Source: a bacterium (lineage in GTDB: Bacteria; Hydrogenedentota; Hydrogenedentia; Hydrogenedentiales; SLHB01). From it: DNA of 7,617 nucleotides. The stretch is taken from assembly GCA_024231375.1 (NCBI GenBank), contig JAAEQP010001390.1:1-7617 (forward strand), read 5' to 3'. Both the position numbers and the translations under genes were made by a program. The notes below the pieces were generated by a model that saw only the letters and a program-made list of their open reading frames with translations, had not been told where the DNA came from and ran no database searches. This document shows, in pieces, positions 1-6,133 of the stretch; within the stretch, counting starts at the first letter, position 1, and each line of letters opens with the position of its first letter.

Positions 1-482
1 CCAAGGTCGACGGTGACATAGGTCGCGATGGACGCCGACAGGTATTCCTGGAAGAACCGGGCCGCGCCGCCCAACACCACCATGCCGAGAATGGCCACCG
101 CGAGCCATAACACGGCCTTCATCTGGTTGGCCGGGGTCCGAAGGTAGGGCACCCACTCCGCAATCCTATCGCTCAACAGGTCCTCGCGAAAGCCGACCTT
201 GGAGATCATGCCGCCGACCTGGTCCTGGACCTGCGCGACGATTTCGCCGGGCGCACTCTCTTCCGAGAACACCACGTCGAGGTAGCTCATCCCGCCAAGC
301 AGCACCGCCCCCAGCGACATGGCCGCCAAAAAACCGCACACGAACGCTATGGCGAGCCGGGCCTTGTGCTTCGCCATCACATAGCCCAGCAACCGCTTGT
401 ACACGGGCCAGGTGCGGCCCTTCTTGGTCTTCGCTACGTGCCGGGCGTCGTAGTTCGAAGCGTCGTCAACTCCGCGTATCAT
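1..482 (-). CDS. ABC exporter (MsbA-like) membrane domain, N-terminal part, truncated by window edge
   Basis: The reading frame starts at ATG (480-482 on the complement) and stays open for 160 codons to the left edge, so the C-terminal part, including any ATPase domain, lies outside the window. An AGGA ribosome-binding site (complement of 491-494) sits 8 nt before the ATG and supports this start. The visible protein has a polar N-terminus (about residues 1-40), a first hydrophobic segment at about 43-66, a long hydrophilic loop (about 67-118) and a second hydrophobic segment at about 122-140. This is followed by RFFQEYLSASIATYVTVDL, which resembles the start of the long cytoplasmic helix of type-I ABC exporters, where a conserved RDLR-type motif normally follows. 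From family knowledge, such proteins are homodimeric ATP-driven exporters of lipids, lipid A precursors, peptides or drugs; substrate cannot be told here. The gene is divergent from the block beginning at 956. Without the ATP-binding motifs in view, the call rests on the membrane-domain pattern only. Confidence 0.72.
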   Translation of the reverse strand, partial: MIRGVDDASNYDARHVAKTKKGRTWPVYKRLLGYVMAKHKARLAIAFVCGFLAAMSLGAVLLGGMSYLDVVFSEESAPGEIVAQVQDQVGGMISKVGFREDLLSDRIAEWVPYLRTPANQMKAVLWLAVAILGMVVLGGAARFFQEYLSASIATYVTVDL

Positions 483-517
483 GGGCGGTATCCTGTCGTT
501 GTATCCACAGGGCGAAC

Positions 518-709
518 GCGAGACCAGGGACAGTGGGGCTGTTGAAGAAGTCTCAGTCTCTCACGCGTAGCCCGCGATAACCTGGGGACAGCCACCCATT
601 GTTGCCCTAAGAAGCGCAATAATGGGACGCAAGAGCTTGGCAGTCCCCGTTTGTCGCTTCTGTTTTCGTGTGCATGTGACTTTTCAACGGCTCCACAGTC
701 CCGTCTCGC
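518..709. mobile_element. MITE- or REP-like element: ~192-bp imperfect palindrome with 32-35 nt inverted ends
   Basis: The left arm (518-552) and the reverse complement of the right arm (678-709) align over their whole length. They share GCGAGAC, then GGGAC, GTGG, GC, GTTGAA and AAGTC, with three substitutions, one 2-nt gap and one 1-nt gap. The interior is also self-complementary (584-594 with 638-648, 595-604 with 617-626, and GCGA 574-577 with TCGC 654-657), so the whole unit can fold into one long interrupted hairpin. It encodes no credible protein. A GGGAC...GCTGTTGAAGAAGTC end that can start or finish an element, and a third copy of it at 7493-7518, suggest a non-autonomous mobile or dispersed repeat mobilised in trans by a transposase outside the window. 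I could not identify a clear target-site duplication. A RAYT/REP-type or purely structural repeat is the main alternative. Confidence 0.5.
584..648. repeat. Nested stem-loop at the core of the palindromic element
   Basis: GGGGACAGCCA (584-594) pairs with TGGCAGTCCCC (638-648) with a single A:A mismatch. Immediately inside, CCCATTGTTG (595-604) pairs with CAATAATGGG (617-626) through one G:U wobble in RNA. The two stems stack without a gap on the 5' side and leave an 11-nt bulge (627-637) on the 3' side and a 12-nt loop (605-616). In RNA or single-stranded DNA this would be a very stable bulged hairpin, the kind of shape recognised by REP-associated transposases. It could equally act as a terminator-like or stability element, although no U-tract follows. 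Confidence 0.55.
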
Positions 710-718
710 TCCGCTCGC

Positions 719-736
719 TTGGGACAGTCCCCGTGT
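719..736. repeat. GGGACAGTCCC palindrome, partial second copy of the element's inner arm
   Basis: GGGACAGTCCC (721-731) is an 11-bp palindrome. CTTGG followed by CAGTCCCCGT recurs at 636-650 inside the palindromic element and, with a 2-nt insertion, at 719-734, so this looks like a partial duplicate of the inner arm. GGGACAGTCCCC-type sequences are, from general experience, common dispersed intergenic motifs in several bacterial phyla. Its role here is unknown. Confidence 0.4.
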
Positions 737-770
737 TCGCTAAGAAACGGATGCTAGCACAGGCCGGGGG

Positions 771-824
771 CGATCACAAGAATCCGAGGGCCGCGTGCTC
801 CCATTCCCCGCCACGCGGTGATCG
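771..824 (+). other. Nested inverted repeat / possible RNA hairpin
   Basis: CGATCAC (771-777) is complementary to GTGATCG (818-824), and CCGCGTG (791-797) to CACGCGG (812-818). The arms nest, sharing base 818, and give a two-part stem with a 13-nt left bulge and a 14-nt loop. The downstream side runs into TTTT (824-827). It could be a weak terminator for transcription entering from the left or part of a structured leader, but the U-run is short and the bulge is large. Confidence 0.25.
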
Positions 825-901
825 TTTTCAGTCGGGTATGCCGTCGCTGGAAGGAGAGGCAACCACATGAGGGACGACCGAAGCGCACCCCAGAAGTAGC
901 G

Positions 902-925
902 CCACGCGTGGGCGTTTGATACAAT
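902..925 (+). promoter_or_regulatory. Probable extended -10 promoter with adjoining palindrome, for the gspF-like/parvulin/argS block
   Basis: TG-A-TACAAT (917-925) matches an extended -10 element, with TACAAT at 920-925. No good -35 hexamer is visible about 17 bp upstream, as often seen with extended -10 promoters. A perfect 10-bp palindrome, CCACGCGTGG (902-911), ends 6 bp before the TG, where a bound regulator would touch the -35/spacer region. Transcription would begin near 932, leaving a leader of roughly 24 nt that contains the GGGAG ribosome-binding site (944-948) of the gene starting at 956. Confidence 0.4.
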
Positions 926-955
926 TCCACTTGTTACTGAACCGGGAGACTCGTA

Positions 956-1993
956 GTGGGTCTGTTTTCGTCGCAAATATCGACCAAACGCTTGGTGCCC
1001 GTGTGCCGCCAACTTGCCACGTCCAACGAGGCCGGATTCCCTATTCTCAAGAGCCTCAGCATGTTGGCCGACGGACAACGGGACCGGACCATGCGGCGCG
1101 TCCTCACGTCGATGCACGACGACATCAAGGACGGGAAGACCCTCGGTCAGGCTGCCAAGGCCCAGTCCAAGTACTTGCCCACATTCTTCATCCAGTTGCT
1201 GACCAGCGGGGAAGTGGGCGGCAAACTCGATATCATGATGCGCGATCTGGCGGACTACTTCGAAGATCGCCTCAACATGCAGCGCAGCGTCACGCGGGCC
1301 ATGATCTACCCATGCATCCAGTTGGCCGCCGCCTGGTTCCTGGGCACCTTTGCCCTGCGACTAATCCCCAAAATCATGGCTGGCCTCGGGGGACGCGGCA
1401 GTTTTGACATCGGAGCGTACTTCCAGGAATATGCCCTCTTCCAGGCCAGAGCGATGAGCATCGTGGCCGTGGTGTTCGCGGTGAGCGTCATTCTGTCCCG
1501 AATGGGGCTTCTGGGCTGGGTCACGGGCACTGTCACCACGCACCTTTGGCCGTTGTCGATCGTGACGCGTAAGTTTGCGCTGGCCCGGTTCTTCCGTAGC
1601 ATGTCGCTTCTGCTGGGGGCCGGTCTCCGCGTCGATCACTGCATAGAGCAGTCGGCCGCGGTTGTCTCTAACCCATACATAGAGAAGGATTTGCTGAAAG
1701 CCGTGCCTGCAGTCCGCGACGGCCAGATGCTGGTGGAAGCCTTCTCCGGGTCACGGCAATTGACGTCCATGGCCCGCGAGATGCTCCTCGTGGGTGAGAC
1801 CTCCGGCAATCTGGAAGGGCAACTTCGCAAGATATCAGAGTACCATCTCGAAGAAGCGACACACGCTGTCAACTTGGCGACCTCGGTGATGACGGTGTTG
1901 ATTATCCTGGGCGTGGCACTTCTGATAGGTTTCATAGTCATTATGTTCTGGACACAATTTTACGGGGGTATGATGGATGAACTCGGAATATAG
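956..1993 (+). CDS. Type II secretion / type IV pilus F-family (GspF/PilC-like) inner-membrane protein, short form
   Basis: A 345-residue polytopic membrane protein with two tandem T2SSF-type domains. The first begins around residue 12 with the RQLATSNEAGFPILKSL segment and contains GEVGGKLD (85-92). The second begins around 205 with RFFRSMSLLLGAGLRVDHCI and contains GETSGNLEGQL (280-290). Hydrophobic segments lie at about 118-137, 165-183 and 309-333. GspF/PilC proteins are platform components that link the cytoplasmic ATPase to pilin or pseudopilin assembly. Typical members are about 400 residues and start with a small domain of about 50-60 residues; here the protein begins almost directly at the first T2SSF domain. 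The GTG start is supported by GGGAG (944-948), 7 nt upstream. No ATPase (GspE/PilB) or pilin genes are visible nearby, so the partner machinery must be encoded elsewhere. The 3' end overlaps the next gene by 17 nt. The family call is secure; the exact machine is not. Confidence 0.88.
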   Translation: MGLFSSQISTKRLVPVCRQLATSNEAGFPILKSLSMLADGQRDRTMRRVLTSMHDDIKDGKTLGQAAKAQSKYLPTFFIQLLTSGEVGGKLDIMMRDLADYFEDRLNMQRSVTRAMIYPCIQLAAAWFLGTFALRLIPKIMAGLGGRGSFDIGAYFQEYALFQARAMSIVAVVFAVSVILSRMGLLGWVTGTVTTHLWPLSIVTRKFALARFFRSMSLLLGAGLRVDHCIEQSAAVVSNPYIEKDLLKAVPAVRDGQMLVEAFSGSRQLTSMAREMLLVGETSGNLEGQLRKISEYHLEEATHAVNLATSVMTVLIILGVALLIGFIVIMFWTQFYGGMMDELGI

Positions 1994-2507
1994 CGCCGAC
2001 CAGGAACCGAGAGACTACACGAAATGGATCTGGCTGAGCGTGATCGGCGTGTTCGTCGTCATGATTCTCGCCCTGTGGCTGTTCACCGGCATGGACCCAC
2101 TCGAGTCGGTCGTGCGCCCGCGCCACATCCTCATCGCGATCGATACACAGAACCCGGCGGGCCGCGCCTCGGCCCACGAGCAAGCCGTGTCCATTCGTCA
2201 GCGGATTGTCGACGGCGAGGACTTTGGCGACATGGCGCAGCGCTACTCGCAAGACCCCGGATCGGCCTCGCGCGGCGGCACTCTGGGCTGGACCCCGAAG
2301 GGCGAGTTTGCCGAAGCCTTCGAGAAATACGTGTGGGCCGCGCCCATCGGCGAAATCAGCGAACCCATTCAGACCAGCTTCGGATTTCACATCATCGTCG
2401 TGGAGGACCGCAAGATCGCCAAGCAGGACCTGGCCAAAGCGGAGCAGCAGAGGCGGCTGGAAGAGATGAGTTCCGGCGACTCGACCGACTCCGAAGGCAG
2501 CAACTAG
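1977..2507 (+). CDS. Membrane-anchored parvulin-type peptidyl-prolyl cis-trans isomerase
   Basis: A 176-residue protein. A short polar N-terminus is followed by one membrane segment (about 17-37) and then a single parvulin (rotamase) domain at about 47-145. The domain opens with RPRHILIAID, continues through FGDMAQRYSQDPGSASRGGTLGW, with the family's conserved S-D/S-D-P and GG-x-LGW blocks, and ends with FGFHIIVVEDR. A charged helix and a Ser/Asp/Glu-rich tail (about 165-176) finish it. Family knowledge indicates cis-trans isomerisation of Xaa-Pro bonds, usually helping secreted or envelope proteins fold; the anchor suggests the catalytic domain is held outside the membrane. It lacks the SurA/PrsA/PpiD chaperone domains. 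The ATG lies inside the end of the preceding gene in another frame (17-nt overlap), with GGGGG (1964-1968) 8 nt upstream, implying translational coupling with the F-family protein. Confidence 0.9.
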   Translation: MNSEYSADQEPRDYTKWIWLSVIGVFVVMILALWLFTGMDPLESVVRPRHILIAIDTQNPAGRASAHEQAVSIRQRIVDGEDFGDMAQRYSQDPGSASRGGTLGWTPKGEFAEAFEKYVWAAPIGEISEPIQTSFGFHIIVVEDRKIAKQDLAKAEQQRRLEEMSSGDSTDSEGSN

Positions 2508-2555
2508 ACCGCGGGTGTTATCCCGAAACCCCACGCATATTGAGAAGGAATCCCC

Positions 2556-4265
2556 GTGAACGTCTTTAGCTCACTTGCAGACCCCATCCTCCGTGCCTTT
2601 CCCGACATCGAACCGGAGGATCTCGTATTTGCCCCGGCCCCCAAGCTCGACGTGGGCGACGTGGCGCTTCGTACCTTTGACTTGGCCCGCAAACTCCGGC
2701 AGGCGCCGCCCAAGATCGCGGCCGACATCGCCGACAACGTCACCTTCGGTCCTGAAGTGACCCAGGTGAGCACGGCGGGGCCCTACGTGAACTTCAAACT
2801 CAACCGCGACGCCTTCGGCCGCACGATCGTGGCGCAGGTGTTGGAGGAAGGCGACCGGTTCGGGTCCAGCGGCTCAGGCAGCGGCCAGAGCGCCCTCATC
2901 GAGCACACCAGCATCAACCCCAATGCCAGCCCCCACGTGGGCCGTGCCCGCAACGCCATGATCGGCGACGGCATCGTGCGTCTTCTCCGATTCGAAGGCT
3001 ACGACGTGGAAGTTCACTACTACGTCAACGACATTGGCCGCCAAATCGGGCTCCTGGTCCTCGAATGCGAAAACCCCGAATCGACCAGCTTCGACGACAT
3101 CCTGGAGATATACCGCCGGGCAAACGAACGGGCCGAGGAAGACCCCGAGTTTGCGGAAAAGGGCTACGAGATGCTCGCCCGCATCGAAGAAGGCGACACC
3201 GAAACCCGCGAGAAGTTCCGCACCGTCACCGACATGTGCCTCAAAGGCCAGGTCGCCGTGCTATCGCGTCTGGGCATCGCCTACGACGTCTTCGACCACG
3301 AATCGGACTACGTGAAAGACCCCCGCCTCGACCAGGTGGTCGACGCGCTTCGGGCGAAAGATGCCGTCTTTGAGGATGAAGAAGGCCGCTTGTCTGTCGA
3401 TCTGGCCAAACTCGGCCACGAATACGACGAAGGCCGCTACATCGCCTTGCTCCGGTCCAACGGCAGTTCCATGTACGCCTACCGCGACATTGCCTACACC
3501 ATCGACAAGATGGAGCGCAACGCCGATCTGAACCTCATCGTGCTCGGCGAGGACCACAAGCTCCACATGCAGCAGATCGCGCGGATTCTCGATACGGCCG
3601 GAAAACCCTCGCCCGAGCCCATCCACTACGCCTACATCACCTTGAAAGAGGGCAAGATGTCCACGCGCCAGGGCAAAGGAGTGCTCTTGGCCGACTTCCT
3701 CAACGAGGCCGGTTCACGCGCCGTTGAGAAGGTCAACGAACAGTGCGAAGACCTCAGCGCCGAGGAGCGCGAAGCCATTGCCGCCAAGGTCGCCGTAGCT
3801 GCCATCCGGTTCGCCATCCTGCGGGTGGGACCCAACAAGAACGTGGTCTTCGACTGGGAGTCCAGTCTGTCCTTCGCAGGCGATACCGGCCCCTATGTGC
3901 AGTACTCCTGCGCGCGGATCGCGTCCATCCTGCGGAAACTTGCCGACCGGACCGGTCTGGAACCCGCCGCCGAGGCCGCCGCGGATTTCCCCGTGCGCAC
4001 GGACGCCGAGTGGGCCTTGCTCACCAAGATCGCGTCCATGTCGGAAGCGGTATCGACGGCGACACGCCAGCGCAACTGCGCGCCCGTAGCCCAATTCGCC
4101 CTCGAACTGGCCCGCCAGTTCACGTCCTTCTACCACGAATGCCCGGTCATCGACGCCGAATCCAACGCCCAGCGTATGGCGCGCGCCCAACTGTGCGTGG
4201 CAACACGCCAAGCGCTGGCGAATGCACTTGACCTCTTGGGAATCGAGGCGTTGGAACGGATGTAG
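2556..4265 (+). CDS. argS: Arginyl-tRNA synthetase
   Basis: A 569-residue class I aminoacyl-tRNA synthetase of normal ArgS length (E. coli about 577). It charges tRNA-Arg with arginine using ATP in the cytoplasm. The N-terminal tRNA D-loop-binding domain spans about 1-108, including GPYVNFKLNRDAF at 75-87. The catalytic core has EHTSINPNASPHVGRARNAM, whose HVGR (127-130) is the HIGH-type motif, then YYVNDIGRQIG (155-165) and KMSTRQGKG (367-375), the KMSKS-type loop. The C-terminal DALR anticodon-binding domain runs from about 440 (GDTGPYVQYSCARI) to the end, LLGIEALERM. The usual second His of HIGH is Arg, a variant I associate with ArgS sequences of the archaeal type, such as haloarchaeal ones. 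The GTG start has AAGGA (2545-2549) 6 nt upstream. It lies 48 bp after the parvulin gene with no obvious terminator between, so probable co-transcription. Confidence 0.97.
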   Translation: MNVFSSLADPILRAFPDIEPEDLVFAPAPKLDVGDVALRTFDLARKLRQAPPKIAADIADNVTFGPEVTQVSTAGPYVNFKLNRDAFGRTIVAQVLEEGDRFGSSGSGSGQSALIEHTSINPNASPHVGRARNAMIGDGIVRLLRFEGYDVEVHYYVNDIGRQIGLLVLECENPESTSFDDILEIYRRANERAEEDPEFAEKGYEMLARIEEGDTETREKFRTVTDMCLKGQVAVLSRLGIAYDVFDHESDYVKDPRLDQVVDALRAKDAVFEDEEGRLSVDLAKLGHEYDEGRYIALLRSNGSSMYAYRDIAYTIDKMERNADLNLIVLGEDHKLHMQQIARILDTAGKPSPEPIHYAYITLKEGKMSTRQGKGVLLADFLNEAGSRAVEKVNEQCEDLSAEEREAIAAKVAVAAIRFAILRVGPNKNVVFDWESSLSFAGDTGPYVQYSCARIASILRKLADRTGLEPAAEAAADFPVRTDAEWALLTKIASMSEAVSTATRQRNCAPVAQFALELARQFTSFYHECPVIDAESNAQRMARAQLCVATRQALANALDLLGIEALERM

Positions 4266-4271
4266 CCGCGG

Positions 4272-6002
4272 TTATTCGCCGGGCCGGAGGTCGTACACCA
4301 GCAACTTGCGCGCACGATCCAGGTCCAGCGCGCGTTTCCAGCGAAGGTTGTCGAGGGCGTTCGGGTAGTTCGGCGATGCCTCGATCTGGAGGAAGATGCG
4401 GCCGACGCCGTGGTCAATGGTGTGTACCAGGCGTGCGCCTTCAGGTGTGTGTGGACTCTCGTCCGGGTAGTGGTCGTTGTAGAATTCCTGCCAATCGGTC
4501 ACGTAGAACCGGGGTGGTTCGACGCCCTGCGTGCGGTACGTGTAGATGCTGCCGCCCTCTACGTCGTTCTCAATGGTATACGCCAGTAGCGTTGACGACC
4601 ATGCCGCACACACGCCCGCCTCGTCCTCCTGCTTGATGTAGTCCATCAGTTCGGCGTACCCGGAACGGATGCTGAGGATCTCCACGATTGGGAAGGATCC
4701 CATTCCGCCCGCGATCAACAGCACGATAGCCAGTCCCACCCGCAATGCCCATCGGGGCCGCATGGGCGGACATCGCCACGCCGTCTCCGCCACGATGGCC
4801 GCCAGAGCCACGAAGAAGGGCAAGGCGTAGGTGAACGTGCGCGCGCCCTGCAAGGTCTTGGTCGAGAAGATGAGGAAGGGCACAAGGAACGGCACAATCA
4901 GATAGATGATGACGCGGTAGGCTTCCGGCAACGTGGCGTCCCGGTTGTTGCGCACCCGCGCCACGGTGACCCATCCGCCCAGCGCCAGGAGGCCCGCCGC
5001 CGTCACGGCGCGAACGTGACCCTCCAGCAGATCGAAATAGAAGGGGAACAAGGCCAAGCCGCTGGGCTCAAAGTTGTCCGACGTCCGCGCCACTACCCGC
5101 GGCCACAAGAGCTCCAGGAACGTGGCGTGGGGATAATGCATGCCTTGGGTTCGATACAGGAAGATCATGGGATAGCTCAGCGCCTCAGCGAATACCACCA
5201 CCGCAAAGAAACCAGCCCCGATCAGGAGGCCGCCCTTCACGAACCGCCCGAATCGTGCGAGTGCCGATCCTCCCCGGAGACAGGCCAGCAGGTGCATCAC
5301 TGCAAGACACGGAAGCGCGCCGGCCGCCTGGTAGTTCACCCAGAACGACAATCCCGCGAATACGCCACAGCCCAGCAGCAGAATCGACCGATCCCGCGCC
5401 GGCCTCGCGCGAAACCACGATGCGTGACACCAGACCCCGATCATCAGGAGCACGACTGAGGAGCATTGGGGATAGGCGTTGCGCGAGTAGTACAGGTGGT
5501 ACCCCGACACGGCCAACATGCCTGCGGCCAACACCGCCGACCGCCGGTTGTGGGTAAGTCGCACGATCCGAAACAGCACCCATACCATCAGCACACCCGC
5601 CCCAGCCTCCAGGAACAGCGGCGCCGACACCATGGCCCCGGTCAGCGCCATCACCAGTGCGGTCAGATAGGAGTACCCAGGCTTGGGGAAGATTGGCGGC
5701 AGGGCCCGCAGGTGGCGGGCCATTTCGGGCAGCGCGTCTGCAAGCAGCAGGTCGACCCCGCCCCGCTCTTCGACAATCTTGGCGTCCACAAGGTCCGAAA
5801 CCAGCCCGATCTCCCGGGCCTTGCTCAGGGCGTCCAGCACATACCGGCCCTCGTCCACGTTGAAGATGCCTGTCTCGCGAAGGCCGTAGAACCGCAGTAC
5901 ACCCGCCACAATCAGGATAGCGATCAGCCACGCGGCCGTGCGGACGGCGCGGCGCGTGTGCCCCCGGGGGTGGCGTCGGACAACACTCGACTCTTCATGC
6001 AT
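4272..6002 (-). CDS. GT39/ArnT-like polytopic membrane glycosyltransferase
   Basis: About 576 residues with around ten or more hydrophobic segments and a soluble C-terminal domain (about residues 445-576). The first membrane helix (about 23-40) is followed by FNVDEGRY, whose Asp-Glu pair (about residues 50-51) matches the catalytic acidic motif in the first external loop of GT-C enzymes of the GT39/PMT/ArnT type. KPGYSYL (about 107-113) and GYHLYYSRNAYP (about 167-178) match other family-typical segments. Such enzymes use polyprenyl-phosphate sugars on the outer face of the membrane to glycosylate lipids or proteins; donor and acceptor cannot be told. I chose the ATG at 6000-6002, which has GGGAA about 9 nt upstream. 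An in-frame ATG at 6036-6038 would add 12 residues but has no visible ribosome-binding site. It is convergent with argS (6 bp between stops) and divergent from the acyltransferase gene, which may act in the same envelope glycan pathway. Confidence 0.85.
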   Translation of the reverse strand: MHEESSVVRRHPRGHTRRAVRTAAWLIAILIVAGVLRFYGLRETGIFNVDEGRYVLDALSKAREIGLVSDLVDAKIVEERGGVDLLLADALPEMARHLRALPPIFPKPGYSYLTALVMALTGAMVSAPLFLEAGAGVLMVWVLFRIVRLTHNRRSAVLAAGMLAVSGYHLYYSRNAYPQCSSVVLLMIGVWCHASWFRARPARDRSILLLGCGVFAGLSFWVNYQAAGALPCLAVMHLLACLRGGSALARFGRFVKGGLLIGAGFFAVVVFAEALSYPMIFLYRTQGMHYPHATFLELLWPRVVARTSDNFEPSGLALFPFYFDLLEGHVRAVTAAGLLALGGWVTVARVRNNRDATLPEAYRVIIYLIVPFLVPFLIFSTKTLQGARTFTYALPFFVALAAIVAETAWRCPPMRPRWALRVGLAIVLLIAGGMGSFPIVEILSIRSGYAELMDYIKQEDEAGVCAAWSSTLLAYTIENDVEGGSIYTYRTQGVEPPRFYVTDWQEFYNDHYPDESPHTPEGARLVHTIDHGVGRIFLQIEASPNYPNALDNLRWKRALDLDRARKLLVYDLRPGE

Positions 6003-6070
6003 GGCGTTGGGTTCCCGTGCCGCACGATACCATCCCATGGGAGAACCGTCAATGGGGGGTCGGCGCGAGT

Positions 6071-6099
6071 TTCACTTCCGCGCGCCCATCCACTACAAT
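6071..6099 (+). promoter_or_regulatory. Sigma70-like promoter for the acyltransferase-HAD gene pair
   Basis: TTCACT (6071-6076, 4 of 6 to TTGACA) and TACAAT (6094-6099, 5 of 6 to TATAAT) are separated by exactly 17 bp. Transcription would begin near 6106, giving a leader of about 28 nt that includes AGGAG (6121-6125). On the other strand, the same stretch must also hold the promoter of the divergent glycosyltransferase gene, for which I see no strong match. Confidence 0.55.
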
Positions 6100-6133
6100 A
6101 TGCATCGCTTGGACCTGAACAGGAGCTAACATC

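Larger units (their letters stand above)
483..955. other. Intergenic region between divergent genes, rich in inverted repeats
   Basis: This 473-bp gap has no open frame that looks like a real protein. The frames present are low-complexity readings of repeat DNA without plausible starts or homology signals. In order, it holds the 5' leader of the minus-strand ABC gene, a long imperfect palindrome (518-709), a GGGACAGTCCC palindrome (721-731), a nested hairpin (771-824), a ten-codon ORF with a strong Shine-Dalgarno (867-899), a CCACGCGTGG palindrome (902-911) and an extended -10 element (917-925). Base composition is visibly more mixed than in the flanking genes, with T-rich stretches around 650-690. 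Confidence 0.7.

Noticed and set aside
622..870. An 82-codon frame across the repeat element and hairpin
   Set aside because: It reads through inverted-repeat DNA, has no ribosome-binding site and gives a Pro/Arg/Ser-rich sequence with no domain.
483..955. A CRISPR array, tRNA or transposase gene in the repeat-rich gap
   Set aside because: The repeats are inverted and differ in spacing, no cloverleaf is apparent, and no open frame resembles a transposase.
740..1117. A 125-codon minus-strand frame over the intergenic region and the start of the F-family gene
   Set aside because: It conflicts with the F-family gene and shows no conserved pattern.
1941..2534. A 197-codon minus-strand frame opposite the parvulin gene
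   Set aside because: The plus strand encodes a clear parvulin with conserved motifs. The antisense frame is typical of GC-rich DNA and has no recognisable domain.
5185..5931. A 248-codon open frame on the minus strand inside the GT39 gene
   Set aside because: It is an Ala/Gly/Arg-rich alternate frame of a GC-rich gene, while the other frame shows a coherent membrane protein with GT39 motifs.
6003..6038. A 12-residue upstream extension of the GT39 protein from the ATG at 6038
   Set aside because: There is no ribosome-binding site before that ATG (pyrimidine-rich TTCTCCC precedes it). The ATG at 6002 has GGGAA at a usable distance and lies nearer the first membrane segment. The choice is not certain.
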